NCBI GenBank assembly: GCA_017999675.1 | Contig: JAGNLL010000014.1 | Span: forward strand, 1 to 32,244 | DNA length: 32,244 bases | From: Rickettsiales bacterium | GTDB taxonomy: Bacteria > Pseudomonadota > Alphaproteobacteria > Rickettsiales > UBA1997 | Direction: 5' to 3' | Shown here: positions 1-8,103 of the stretch, one piece after another | Numbering within the stretch: position 1 is the first letter of the stretch | How the letters are laid out: each line of letters starts with the position of its first letter | The notes under the pieces: generated by a model | Database searches by the model: none | The model's input: only the letters and a program-made list of their open reading frames with translations | What the model was told of the DNA's origin: nothing | Translations under genes and position numbers: made by a program

Positions 1-50
1 GTCTTCGGGCCCCTCGACGACGCCCTACGGGCTTTGCTCGGGGACCTATT
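1..50. repeat. Dispersed repeat, family A (half element)
   Basis: The stretch from about base 3 to 50 (cttcgggcccctcgacgacg ... ctcggggacctatt) is nearly identical to bases 2672-2721, differing mainly in the central small palindrome (gccctacgggc here, gcgctttcagcgc there). In the second copy this half is preceded by an inverted half, so the copy here is probably the right arm of an element whose left arm lies before the window. It ends 17 bases before the coaX start. Confidence 0.8.
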
Positions 51-67
51 AACCCAAAAACAAAAAA

Positions 68-853
68 ATGCTTCTCACCTTCGACATCGGAAACACCAAC
101 ATCGTCATCGGAATTTTCGAAAATAACCGTCTCATCAAAAAATGGCGTCTCGTTAGCGACACTAAAAAATCGGCCGACGACTACGCGGTTGACATTATCG
201 AGCTGTGCCTCACCGACAAAATTGACTGCTTAAAAATTTCTGGAGCAATCATTGCCTCGGTTGTTCCAACCCTCACGGGCCTTCTTTGCGAGGCGATTAA
301 AAAAATAACCAGCGAAACATTTACCGGAAAAATTTTGGTAATCGGCCAAGACGAAGTAGAGCTTGGAATTGACCTACAAGTAAAAAACAAAAACGAAGTT
401 GGTTCTGACCGCATCATTAACTCGATCGCCGGTTTTAAAAAATTTGGCGGCAATTTAATTGTGATTGATTTCGGCACTGCAACCACTTTTGATGTGGTTG
501 GAAAAAGCGGCGAATATTTGGGCGGCGTAATTGCACCCGGCATTAACCTTTCACTAAAAGCGCTTCACGACATGACGGCGCAATTGCCAAAAATTTCAGT
601 AAAAGCACAAAAAAACGTAATTGGAAAAAACACCATTGAAGCAATGAATTCAGGCGCTTTCTTTGGTTACGTTTCGCTAATTGAAGGAATGATTGCAAAA
701 ATTGAAAACGAATTGGGAAGCAAAACCACCAGAATAATGACGGGTGGCCTTGCCGAACTTTTTAAAGACGCGTTAAAAAACACAGTTCAACATTACGAGC
801 CAGATCTTACGCTGGATGGACTCAGAATCGTTTACGAAAATAATCTAAAATAA
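68..853 (+). CDS. coaX: Type III pantothenate kinase
   Basis: Phosphorylates pantothenate, the first committed step of coenzyme A synthesis, in the cytoplasm. The 261 residues match the usual length of the CoaX family. The N-terminal phosphate-binding motif FDIGNTNIVIG starts at residue 5, with the catalytic-type Asp at residue 6. The substrate-site motif GSDRIINSIAG and the second nucleotide-binding segment VIDFGTATTFDVV follow in the middle, then GGVIAPGINLS. The start ATG follows an A-rich tract (acaaaaaaATG) with no Shine-Dalgarno, as for many genes here. RNase J begins five bases after the stop, so the two are probably co-transcribed; this adjacency is familiar from alphaproteobacteria, where birA and nuo genes often lie upstream. 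Confidence 0.95.
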   Translation: MLLTFDIGNTNIVIGIFENNRLIKKWRLVSDTKKSADDYAVDIIELCLTDKIDCLKISGAIIASVVPTLTGLLCEAIKKITSETFTGKILVIGQDEVELGIDLQVKNKNEVGSDRIINSIAGFKKFGGNLIVIDFGTATTFDVVGKSGEYLGGVIAPGINLSLKALHDMTAQLPKISVKAQKNVIGKNTIEAMNSGAFFGYVSLIEGMIAKIENELGSKTTRIMTGGLAELFKDALKNTVQHYEPDLTLDGLRIVYENNLK

Positions 854-858
854 AAAAA

Positions 859-2604
859 ATGGACCTAAACTTAAAAAAACACCACGGCGACCTACTCTTC
901 TTACCACTTGGTGGCGCCAACGAAATTGGCATGAATGTTAACCTTTACCACCTTGACGGCAAGTGGCTGATGATTGATTGCGGCATGGGCTTTGCCTACG
1001 ACGTTCCCGGTGTTGACATGATGACCGCTGACATTTCTTTCATTAAAGCCAACCGCAAAAATCTTTTAGGAATTGTGATTACTCACATTCACGAAGATCA
1101 CTTAGGCGCGGTGCAATATTTGTGGAAAGAGCTCGAAGTTCCAGTTTACGCCACCGAATTTGCGGCAAATTTTTTGCGCACTAAGTTGCAAGAATTCAAA
1201 CTCGAAAAAACCGTTCCAATCCACATCATTGATGGCTCGAGAGAGTTAAACTTACATCCTTTTAAACTCGATTTCATCGGCCTAACTCACTCAGTTCCTG
1301 AGATGAAAGCGGTAATGGTTAAAACCCACAAAGGTAATATTCTTCACACCGGCGATTGGAAATTTGATCCAGATCCTGTCGTTGGCGACATTTCAGAAAA
1401 AGAAAGAATCAAAGCCTACGGTGACCGCGGCGAAATTTTAGCAGTAATCTGCGACTCAACAAACGCGCTATCTGCCGGCCACTCACGTTCGGAAGGCGAA
1501 CTTTACGATTCACTAAAAAGCCTAATCGAAGGCCGCAAAGGTTTGGTTGGAGTCACCACTTTCGCGTCAAATTTGGCACGCGTTCACACCATTTGCAGAA
1601 TTGCACGTGACGTTGGCAGAAAAGTTGTTTTAGCTGGGTTTTCTTTGCACCGCCTGCACGAAGTTGGCAAAAAAAGCGGCTATTTTGCTGAAAATTTTGA
1701 GTTCATTTCTGACCGCGAAATGAAGTTTTATTCAAAAGACGAATTGCTAGTAATTTCAACCGGCTGTCAGGGCGAACCCAACGCCGGCACGCGCAAAATT
1801 GCCACCGACATGCACCCAACAATTCGTTTTACCAAAGGTGATTTGATGATTTTCTCGTCAAAAATTATCCCCGGAAACGAGAAAAAAATCTTCGAACTTT
1901 TTGACGAACTTGCCAAAAAACAAATCGACGTTTTAACCGAAAAAGACCACTTCGTGCACGTTTCGGGCCACCCGTCGCAAGAAGAACTTTGCGAAATGTA
2001 CGCACTGGCAAAACCAAAAGTTGCCATTCCAGTTCACGGCGAATTTTTGCACACAAAAACTCACTGCGAAATTGCTAGAGACTGCAACGTGCCAAGAGTA
2101 ATCCAAATTGAAAATGGCGCTGCAGTTAAGTTTGACGCGGAAAACCCGATGAACACCGAAATTGTCGGCAAAGTAAAAGTTGGTTACATCGGCGTTGATG
2201 GCAGACAGCTTTTAGATTTGAAATGCGAAGTTTTGAAAGAGCGCAAAAAGCTACAATTTGCCGGCATCGTCACAATTTCAATCACCGTAAATGACGCACT
2301 AATTTTAACTTCAAAACCGCGCATTATTACGGTTGGTTCTTACGACCTAAAACGCGACCGCGACGCTGAAGACATGCTGCAAAAAGAAATTCAATTTTTG
2401 CTCAAAAGCAAAGCGCGCGAGCTCAAGTTAAACGAAGGTTTTGGCCTGAAATTTATGAAGAGCAAAAAAAGCAAAAAGAAATTACAAGAAGGCAAAGTAA
2501 TGGCCGAAATCGAAAAAGCTTTGCGCAATAAAATGCTAAAAATTTTCGAAGATTTAATGGGCAAAAGACCGGCTCTTGAAATTGCGATTCATTTGGTTGG
2601 GTAG
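859..2604 (+). CDS. rnj: Ribonuclease J (beta-lactamase/beta-CASP nuclease)
   Basis: Metal-dependent endo/5'-exoribonuclease for mRNA decay and rRNA processing in the cytoplasm. The 581 residues fit the family. The metal-binding motif HIHEDH is at residues 76-81, the later His/Asp ligands are in HSVPEMKAV and HTGDWKFD (about residue 165), and the beta-CASP region includes CDSTNA. The C-terminal domain carries a lysine-rich stretch (about residues 534-545) before the normal-looking end. It starts five bases after coaX. Its 3' end is intact, so the repeat that follows lies downstream and does not interrupt it. Confidence 0.95.
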   Translation: MDLNLKKHHGDLLFLPLGGANEIGMNVNLYHLDGKWLMIDCGMGFAYDVPGVDMMTADISFIKANRKNLLGIVITHIHEDHLGAVQYLWKELEVPVYATEFAANFLRTKLQEFKLEKTVPIHIIDGSRELNLHPFKLDFIGLTHSVPEMKAVMVKTHKGNILHTGDWKFDPDPVVGDISEKERIKAYGDRGEILAVICDSTNALSAGHSRSEGELYDSLKSLIEGRKGLVGVTTFASNLARVHTICRIARDVGRKVVLAGFSLHRLHEVGKKSGYFAENFEFISDREMKFYSKDELLVISTGCQGEPNAGTRKIATDMHPTIRFTKGDLMIFSSKIIPGNEKKIFELFDELAKKQIDVLTEKDHFVHVSGHPSQEELCEMYALAKPKVAIPVHGEFLHTKTHCEIARDCNVPRVIQIENGAAVKFDAENPMNTEIVGKVKVGYIGVDGRQLLDLKCEVLKERKKLQFAGIVTISITVNDALILTSKPRIITVGSYDLKRDRDAEDMLQKEIQFLLKSKARELKLNEGFGLKFMKSKKSKKKLQEGKVMAEIEKALRNKMLKIFEDLMGKRPALEIAIHLVG

Positions 2605-2613
2605 GAAAACTTC

Positions 2614-2721
2614 ATAGGTCCCCGAGCAAAGCACGCAGTGCGTCGAAAGAGGGGCCTGAAAAAAGATCTCGCTTCGGGCCCCTCGACGACGCGCTTTCAG
2701 CGCTTTGCTCGGGGACCTATT
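2614..2721. repeat. Palindromic repeat, family A (full inverted element)
   Basis: Two inverted arms, about 2614-2660 and 2672-2721, share the core ataggtccccgagcaaagc and its complement gctttgctcggggacctat. Each arm carries its own small palindrome (gcacgcagtgcg; gcgctttcagcgc). The arms have diverged in the middle. The right arm is repeated at bases 3-50. The element lies between RNase J and the AlaRS fragment, and one reading frame runs through it into alaS, so it could be translated if a GTG at 2638 were used. Confidence 0.85.
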
Positions 2722-2739
2722 CAAATATTTACTAAAAAC

Positions 2740-4587
2740 ATGAACACAAAACCAGAATTAAAAATCATCGCCGATCACCTACGCTCATCATGCTTTCTAA
2801 TCGCCGACGGCGTGCTTCCTAGCAACGAAGGTCGCGGCTACGTTCTTCGCCGCATCATGCGCCGCGCCATGCGCCAGATTCACAAGTTGGGCGCTAAAGA
2901 AGCCACAATGTACAAATTAGTCGACATTCTAATCAAAGAAATGGGCGACGCCTACCCAGAATTAGCGCGTGCTCGCGACACCATCATCGACTCACTAAAA
3001 AACGAAGAAGAAAAATTCCGCGAAACTTTGGACAAGGGTTTGAAAATTTTGGAAGAAGCAATTGCTGAATCAAAAAGCCCAAAATTCTCCGGTGCAATCG
3101 CCTTCAAACTCTACGACACTTACGGATTTCCGCTCGATTTAACTCAAGACATTCTCAAAGAAAAAAACATCGAAGTTGATGTTGAAGCCTTCAATTCTGA
3201 AATGGAATTACAGCGCGAGCGCGCCCGCAAAAACTGGTCCGGTTCAGGTGAAGAAAAAGAAGACAAACTATTTTTTGAACTCAAAGAAAAATTCGGCGAA
3301 ACAAAATTTTTGGGCTACGAAAAACTCGAAGGACCAGCAAAAATTTTATTTATTTCTGCCGCACCCAACGCTTTTGTAGTTCTTGATCAAACCACATTCT
3401 ACGCCACTTCGGGTGGACAAAAAGGTGACGACGGAAAAATAATTTCTGGCGCAAATTCAATGGAAATTTCTGAAAGCAAAAAATTTGCCGGCAATTTATT
3501 TGTGCATCTTGTTTCAGAAATAAAAGGCGATTTCAAAGTTGGTGACGAAGTGACCACAAAAGTAAATCAAGCAACGCGCCTTCAGCGCGCCGCAAACCAC
3601 TCTGCAACTCACTTAATGCACAAGGCTTTGAAAGAAGTTTTGGGCAATTCTATTTCGCAAAAAGGCTCAAATGTTGACGCCGAATATTTCACTTTTGACT
3701 TCAATTTTAACCGCGCAATGACAGCGGATGAAATCAAAAAAGTTGAAGATTTGGTGAATCAAAACATCAAACAATCAAACGCAGTAAATACTAATTTAAT
3801 GGCTTTAGACGCGGCTCGCGAAAGTGGTGCTGAAGCATTGTTTGGTGAAAAATACGACGCCGAAGTTCGCGTGGTTAAAATGGGATCTTCAGTTGAATTG
3901 TGTGGTGGAACTCACGTTAAAAACACTGCCGAAATTGAAGCGTTTAAAATTATTTCAGAAAAATCAGTCGCCTCCGGCATTAGAAGAATCGAAGCTCGCA
4001 GCGCTTCTGGGTTAAAAGATTATTTAGCTGAGCAAGAAAAAAAGTTGGGCAATTTGGTGGATGAGTTGAAAGAAAAAATCGACAAAAAGAATTCAGAAAT
4101 TTCGGCACTTGGTGGTGCGAAGCCAGATGATTCGCACTTGCAAGAAAGTGATGCAAAAGTTTTGGAAGAAATCTTGAAGAAAAAAGACAAAGAAATTGAG
4201 CGTCTAAAAAAACAAATTTTGCTTTCTGCTTTAAACAATTTGCAGTCTGAAAAAATTGCTGACGTCACCTTGGTGAGCCACGCTTTTGAAGACGCCGAAG
4301 CCAAAGACATTCGCGAAATTGTTAGCGACATTAAAGCTAAAAAAGAGTTTCAAGACTCGTGCATTTTTGCACTTTTTGGCTGCAAAGACGGCAAAGTTGC
4401 GGTGTGCGTTGCGGTAAGCGCCAACCTGTTAGAAAAATTCGACTCGGCAAAGTTAATTGCACCTGCGGTTGAAGCGGTTGGTGGAAAAGGTGGCGGTGGA
4501 AAAAAAGATTTAGCGATGGGTGGCGGGGTTAATAAAGAAGGAATTTCTAAAGCGATTGAGGTTTTGAAAAGCCTGGTGCAGAAGTAG
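2740..4587 (+). CDS. alaS: Alanyl-tRNA synthetase, C-terminal part only (catalytic core absent)
   Basis: From ATG 2740 (aaaaacATG, like other starts here) the product is 615 residues. It begins at the point corresponding to roughly residue 280 of a normal AlaRS of about 875, with KIIADHLRSSCFLIADG and GRGYVLRRIMRRAMR (tRNA-recognition region). The editing domain is complete, with HSATH at 287-291 and CGGTH at 388-392, followed by a coiled-coil-like segment and the glycine-rich DHHA1/C-Ala end (GGKGGGGKKDLAMGGG). Class II motifs 1, 2 and 3, including the DTGxGLER-type motif, are all missing, so this polypeptide cannot activate alanine by itself. The frame is open upstream to GTG 2638 through the palindromic repeat, but those residues are repeat-encoded. 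Either the N-terminal half is encoded elsewhere (split enzyme), or this is an editing-only protein, or the gene has been broken. Conservation of the editing residues argues against long decay. Confidence 0.85.
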   Translation: MNTKPELKIIADHLRSSCFLIADGVLPSNEGRGYVLRRIMRRAMRQIHKLGAKEATMYKLVDILIKEMGDAYPELARARDTIIDSLKNEEEKFRETLDKGLKILEEAIAESKSPKFSGAIAFKLYDTYGFPLDLTQDILKEKNIEVDVEAFNSEMELQRERARKNWSGSGEEKEDKLFFELKEKFGETKFLGYEKLEGPAKILFISAAPNAFVVLDQTTFYATSGGQKGDDGKIISGANSMEISESKKFAGNLFVHLVSEIKGDFKVGDEVTTKVNQATRLQRAANHSATHLMHKALKEVLGNSISQKGSNVDAEYFTFDFNFNRAMTADEIKKVEDLVNQNIKQSNAVNTNLMALDAARESGAEALFGEKYDAEVRVVKMGSSVELCGGTHVKNTAEIEAFKIISEKSVASGIRRIEARSASGLKDYLAEQEKKLGNLVDELKEKIDKKNSEISALGGAKPDDSHLQESDAKVLEEILKKKDKEIERLKKQILLSALNNLQSEKIADVTLVSHAFEDAEAKDIREIVSDIKAKKEFQDSCIFALFGCKDGKVAVCVAVSANLLEKFDSAKLIAPAVEAVGGKGGGGKKDLAMGGGVNKEGISKAIEVLKSLVQK

Positions 4588-4590
4588 CGC

Positions 4591-4694
4591 AGGACGGGAT
4601 TTGCAATCCCGTCCTAATGTTCAGTCCAAATTTAAAGTAAGGAAATGAACATGTGGACTGGGTTGCAAACCAAGTCCAGCGCTGGGTCCAGCGC
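4591..4694. repeat. Cluster of three short palindromes between alaS and glmM
   Basis: Bases 4591-4615 form a perfect 11-bp stem with a 3-base loop (aggacgggatt-tgc-aatcccgtcct). Bases 4654-4678 form a similar hairpin (tggactgggtt-gc-aaaccaagtcca, with imperfect pairing). Bases 4679-4694 form gcgctgg-gt-ccagcgc. The cores share a theme (a ggac stem with a tgcaa loop), as in REP-like intergenic repeats. No T-tract follows, so these are not canonical terminators, although the first starts three bases after the alaS stop and could affect the mRNA 3' end. Confidence 0.7.
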
Positions 4695-4735
4695 AGTAGC
4701 ATAATTGAAGTTGGTTAACTTTTTATCTTAAAAAC

Positions 4736-6079
4736 ATGACTCGAAAATATTTCGGCACCGACGGCATTCGCGGCACAGTTAATAAATTTCCAATGACCAC
4801 TGAAATTGCCTTAAAAGTTGGCATGGCGATTGGTGCAAAATTTATTGATGGCAATCACCGTCACCGCGTGGTGATTGGCAAAGACACTCGCCTTTCGGGC
4901 TACGTAATTGAACCTGCCCTCACTGCAGGGCTTGCCGCTGTTGGCATGGATGTGTTTTTAGTTGGACCCGTTCCAACCCCCGCCGTTTCAATGCTCACAC
5001 GCTCAATTCGCGCCGACATTGGCATTATGATTTCAGCTTCGCACAACCCTTATTGCGACAATGGCATTAAAATTTTTAACCGCGACGGCCACAAATTAAG
5101 CGACGAAATTGAGAAAGAAATTGAAGCACTAATTGACGGCGACATCACGCCGCACTTGGCTAGACCAGAAAGTCTAGGTCGCGTAAAAAGACTAGACGAC
5201 GCGTCAAATCGCTACATCGAGTTTGTTAAAAACTCTTTTCCAAAAGACAAAACTCTTACCGATTTAAAAATTGTCGTCGATTGCGCCAATGGCGCTGCCT
5301 ACAAAATTGCCCCACAAATTTTTTGGGAATTAGGAGCCGAAGTAATTGAAATTGGCACCGAACCAAACGGTTTTAACATTAACGAAAAATGCGGCTCAAC
5401 CCACCCCGAGGCTCTGCGCACCAAAGTGTTAGAAGAAAAAGCTAACATCGGAATTGCGCTTGACGGCGATGCAGATCGTCTTTTGGTGGTTGACGAAAAA
5501 GGCAACGCCATTGACGGCGACAAGCTAATTGCGCTGATTGCCGAGAAACTTCACGCTGACGGAAATTTAAAAAACGACACGGTGGTGATTACACAAATGT
5601 CAAATTTGGCACTCGAAAATTATTTGAGCTACATCGGCGTTTCAACAATCCGCGCCCAAGTTGGAGATCGTTACGTTTTAGAAGAAATGCGCAAAAACCG
5701 CTGCAATTTTGGCGGCGAACAATCGGGTCACATTGTGATTTCCGACTATTCTACAACGGGGGATGGCTTGATTGCGGCACTACAAGTTTTGGCAGTTTTG
5801 GCCGATTCTAAAAAACCAGCGAGTGAGATTTTGAATTTGTTTGAACTATTTCCGCAGCTTTTGAAAAACACTAAATTTGAGGTGGGCAAGAAAAACCCAC
5901 TCGAAGAAAAATCGGTGCAAGATTTTATTAAAAGCAAAGAAGAAGAAATCGCCGGAAGCGGTAGAATTCTAGTGCGCAAGAGTGGTACTGAAAATTTAAT
6001 TCGCGTGATGGTTGAAGGAAAAGATCAGAAGCAAATTGAGCGGATTGCGGATGAGATTATTGCGAAGGTTAACAGCTAA
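4736..6079 (+). CDS. glmM: Phosphoglucosamine mutase
   Basis: Interconverts glucosamine-6-phosphate and glucosamine-1-phosphate on the route to UDP-GlcNAc for peptidoglycan and LPS. The 447 residues fit the family. GTDGIRG is at residue 7, the active-site loop ISASHNP has the phosphorylated serine at Ser102 (the same number as in E. coli GlmM), the Mg-binding loop DGDADR is at 243-248, GEQSGH supplies the sugar-binding Glu and Ser, and RKSGTENLIRVMVEG is the C-terminal phosphate-binding loop. The Ser102 context and this C-terminus favour GlmM over phosphomannomutase. The start is aaaaacATG without a Shine-Dalgarno. It is convergent with lptB. Confidence 0.95.
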   Translation: MTRKYFGTDGIRGTVNKFPMTTEIALKVGMAIGAKFIDGNHRHRVVIGKDTRLSGYVIEPALTAGLAAVGMDVFLVGPVPTPAVSMLTRSIRADIGIMISASHNPYCDNGIKIFNRDGHKLSDEIEKEIEALIDGDITPHLARPESLGRVKRLDDASNRYIEFVKNSFPKDKTLTDLKIVVDCANGAAYKIAPQIFWELGAEVIEIGTEPNGFNINEKCGSTHPEALRTKVLEEKANIGIALDGDADRLLVVDEKGNAIDGDKLIALIAEKLHADGNLKNDTVVITQMSNLALENYLSYIGVSTIRAQVGDRYVLEEMRKNRCNFGGEQSGHIVISDYSTTGDGLIAALQVLAVLADSKKPASEILNLFELFPQLLKNTKFEVGKKNPLEEKSVQDFIKSKEEEIAGSGRILVRKSGTENLIRVMVEGKDQKQIERIADEIIAKVNS

Positions 6080-6087
6080 CTTGTGAT

Positions 6088-6121
6088 GAGATGGACCCCG
6101 TCATTCGACGGGGTCCATCTC
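6088..6121. repeat. Perfect palindrome between convergent glmM and lptB
   Basis: A 15-bp perfect stem (gagatggaccccgtc) with the 4-base loop attc lies 8 bases after the glmM stop and 16 bases before the lptB stop. There is no T-run on either side, so it is not a classical intrinsic terminator. It may be a dispersed palindrome that also shields the two convergent transcripts from each other. Confidence 0.75.
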
Positions 6122-6137
6122 GTCAAGAACTCGCGGA

Positions 6138-6863
6138 TTAAATCTTAAAATCCTCACCCAAATAAACCTTTCTCACCTGTTCGTTAGCCACAATATCTTC
6201 CTTCGCGCCCGAGGCCAAAATTGTGCCGTCGTAAACAATGTAGGCGCGATCTACTATTGACAAGGTTTCGCGCACGTTGTGGTCGGTAATTAAAACACCA
6301 ATGCCGCGATTTTTTAAATGCGAAACCATTTGGCGAATGTCGTTTACCGCAATTGGGTCAACTCCCGCGAAAGGCTCGTCTAACAAAATAAAAGACGGAT
6401 TTGTTGCCAAGGCGCGCGCGATTTCAACCCTTCTTCTCTCGCCACCAGAAAGCGCCAAAGCGTGTGATTTTCTGATGTGGGTGATCGAAAATTCTGTGAG
6501 CAATTCTTCCAATCTTTCTTTGCGCTTAGTTTCGTTGGCTTCTGATATTTCAAGTATCGAATAAATATTATCTTCAACATTCATGCCGCGAAAAATTGAG
6601 GCTTCTTGTGGCAAGTAGCTAATACCCAAACGCGCGCGCTGATACATTGGCATGTTTGTCACGTCAACTTTATCAATAAAAATATTGCCCGAACTCGCCT
6701 CAACCAAACCAACAATCATGTAGAAACAAGTGGTTTTGCCCGCACCGTTTGGCCCCAACAAACCAACCACTTCGCCTTGCGAAATGCTTAAGCTGATGTC
6801 GCGAATAACTTTTTTCTTACCGTAAGATTTTTCTAAATTTCTAGCGCTGAGAATTTTTTTCAT
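6138..6863 (-). CDS. lptB: LPS export ABC transporter ATP-binding protein LptB
   Basis: ATPase of the LptB2FG(C) complex that extracts LPS from the inner membrane. With the start [15 protein letters not shown] at 6863 it has 241 residues, the usual LptB length; a longer frame to 6911 adds 16 residues without homology character and lies inside lptA. Walker [10 protein letters not shown] is at 37-45, the LptB-type Q-loop [10 protein letters not shown], signature [15 protein letters not shown], Walker [14 protein letters not shown] and switch His in LITDHNV are all present. The start lies 23 bases inside the end of lptA, indicating translational coupling in an lptA-lptB operon. Confidence 0.95.
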   Translation of the reverse strand: MKKILSARNLEKSYGKKKVIRDISLSISQGEVVGLLGPNGAGKTTCFYMIVGLVEASSGNIFIDKVDVTNMPMYQRARLGISYLPQEASIFRGMNVEDNIYSILEISEANETKRKERLEELLTEFSITHIRKSHALALSGGERRRVEIARALATNPSFILLDEPFAGVDPIAVNDIRQMVSHLKNRGIGVLITDHNVRETLSIVDRAYIVYDGTILASGAKEDIVANEQVRKVYLGEDFKI

Positions 6864-7440
6864 TTTTTGATTTTTTTGCTTGTTTCTTGCGGTCTTGCAA
6901 ATCATTGCCAATCACGATCACAACACGCTTGTCGCCGCCATTTCCGGTGATTGAAGTTTCATTTTTGCCACCAACAAAATTTCCTTTTTTGGTGGTTAAA
7001 TTGTAAATAAATTTATCGCCGCTGGCAATTGAAGAGCCGTTATTGACGATGACATTTTGCTGTAAAACAAAAATATTTTTAGCTGGGTCGTAATGACCAA
7101 AATCACCGCTGGCGATAAATTCTTCGCTAAAAATTTTTACATTTTCTTTGGCGTCGATTCTTTTGATTGAGGCTTTTTCGCCCTCGCTTTTTTCGTTGTA
7201 GAGCACAGTCATTTTTTGCGCCAACAAACTGCTGTCGTCTTTTTCAACAACCACATTGTTGATGAAGTCTATTGTTTCAGATTTTCTCTTGATGTCGATT
7301 ATGTCAGATCTTATTCTGGTTGGGCTCTCGCGCTTTGATTTTTGTGCTGCCGCAGCATCTTGGCAATTTGCACAAAGCAACATTTCACAACAAAAAATCA
7401 TGAAAAAAATTGCTAAAAAATTTGATTTGAAACGTTTCAC
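6841..7440 (-). CDS. lptA: LPS transport periplasmic protein LptA (OstA-like)
   Basis: Periplasmic bridge protein that carries LPS to the outer membrane. The 199 residues contain a signal-peptide-like N-terminus (MKRFKSN, then a hydrophobic stretch to about residue 25) and the repetitive beta-jellyroll pattern of OstA/LptA, with [37 protein letters not shown] and [21 protein letters not shown]. The tail is basic. The start is a GTG at 7440, chosen because it supplies the basic n-region; an ATG at 7401 would leave a poor leader. The first 41 bases overlap, antisense, the start of the DUF192 gene. An lptC gene, often placed just upstream in alphaproteobacteria, is absent here. Confidence 0.85.
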   Translation of the reverse strand: MKRFKSNFLAIFFMIFCCEMLLCANCQDAAAAQKSKRESPTRIRSDIIDIKRKSETIDFINNVVVEKDDSSLLAQKMTVLYNEKSEGEKASIKRIDAKENVKIFSEEFIASGDFGHYDPAKNIFVLQQNVIVNNGSSIASGDKFIYNLTTKKGNFVGGKNETSITGNGGDKRVVIVIGNDLQDRKKQAKKSKNEKNSQR

Positions 7441-7912
7441 TTTTGTTTTTTTTACCTGCGTTGCTGTGGTTTTTATAATCTTGCGAGCACCTCAAAACAT
7501 TAGTGCCACGGAGATTTTAGAATTTAACCGCGATCCCAAAAACTACAATGCGAAATTAAGTATTGTTGATGAGGGCGACAAAAACGTGGCAGAATTTTTG
7601 GTTGCAAGTGCCAAAACAAAAGAATCAAAAATGTACGGGCTGATGAACCTAGACAAGCTGCCCGAAAATTTTGGCATGCTATTTGAGTTTGAAGAAAATC
7701 AGGTAATTGCCATGTGGATGAAAAACACACGCATCTCACTCGACATGATTTTTATTGATGAAAATGACGTGATTGTAAGTATTGAAACCCTCGCCAAACC
7801 TTATTCGCTTGATATTATTTCTTCGCAAAAAGAAGCGCGAAAAGTTTTAGAAATTAACGGCGGATTGGTTGAAAAATTTGGCATTGAGGTTGGGCAGAGG
7901 GTTAAATATTAG
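7400..7912 (+). CDS. DUF192 family exported protein
   Basis: Member of the DUF192/COG1430 family, whose biochemical role is unknown to me. From ATG 7400 it has about 170 residues: a basic start ([13 protein letters not shown]), a hydrophobic export or anchor segment at about 13-28, and a domain with the family hallmarks MYGLMNLDKLPENFGMLF and MWMKNTRISLDMIFID, followed by VSIETLAKPYS. A longer frame from 7256 exists but its extra 48 residues are antisense to lptA and look non-coding. The start shares the tetranucleotide CATG with an in-frame ATG of lptA on the other strand, so the divergent genes have no intergenic space. Confidence 0.85.
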   Translation: MKKIAKKFDLKRFTFVFFTCVAVVFIILRAPQNISATEILEFNRDPKNYNAKLSIVDEGDKNVAEFLVASAKTKESKMYGLMNLDKLPENFGMLFEFEENQVIAMWMKNTRISLDMIFIDENDVIVSIETLAKPYSLDIISSQKEARKVLEINGGLVEKFGIEVGQRVKY

Positions 7913-7923
7913 TCGGAGTCTGC

Positions 7924-8049
7924 GAATAACCACCCCAACCCCTCCTTCAAAAGGAGGGGCTTACCTACGATTTCTTTGAAAGTGAGGGTCTTTAAAACAA
8001 ACTCGGTATAAAGCCCCTCCTTTTCAAGGAGGGGTTGGGGTGGTTATTC
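7924..8049. repeat. Long inverted repeat, family D, between DUF192 gene and hisD
   Basis: Arms 7924-7962 and 8011-8049 are 39 bases each and complementary with a single mismatch. Each arm contains a nested palindrome (cccctcctt...aaggagggg). The spacer is 48 bases. The element fills most of the 191-base gap before hisD. It resembles a MITE-like or REP-type intergenic palindrome; no open frame runs through it with recognisable content. Confidence 0.85.
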
Positions 8050-8103
8050 ACACACTCGATCTTAAAACTAAAAAAAATTTGAAAAAAATCAGAACATCAA
8101 AAA

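Noticed and set aside
181-543. Long minus-strand frame inside coaX and similar antisense frames elsewhere
   Set aside because: They mirror strongly supported genes, have no recognisable motifs and lack start context.
2638-2739. N-terminal extension of the AlaRS frame from GTG 2638
   Set aside because: These 34 codons are encoded by the palindromic repeat and have no AlaRS character; ATG 2740 has the start context common in this window. Translation through the repeat is possible but unsupported.
4588-4735. A tRNA or small RNA gene in the structured alaS-glmM gap
   Set aside because: The hairpins do not fold into a cloverleaf, and there is no T-loop sequence; short dispersed palindromes explain the structure.
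6088-6121. Canonical Rho-independent terminator between glmM and lptB
   Set aside because: The stem is perfect but there is no T-run on either strand, so I list it as a palindrome.
7256-7399. Longer N-terminus for the DUF192 protein
   Set aside because: The extra 48 codons are antisense to lptA and precede a normal basic-hydrophobic export signal that starts at ATG 7400.
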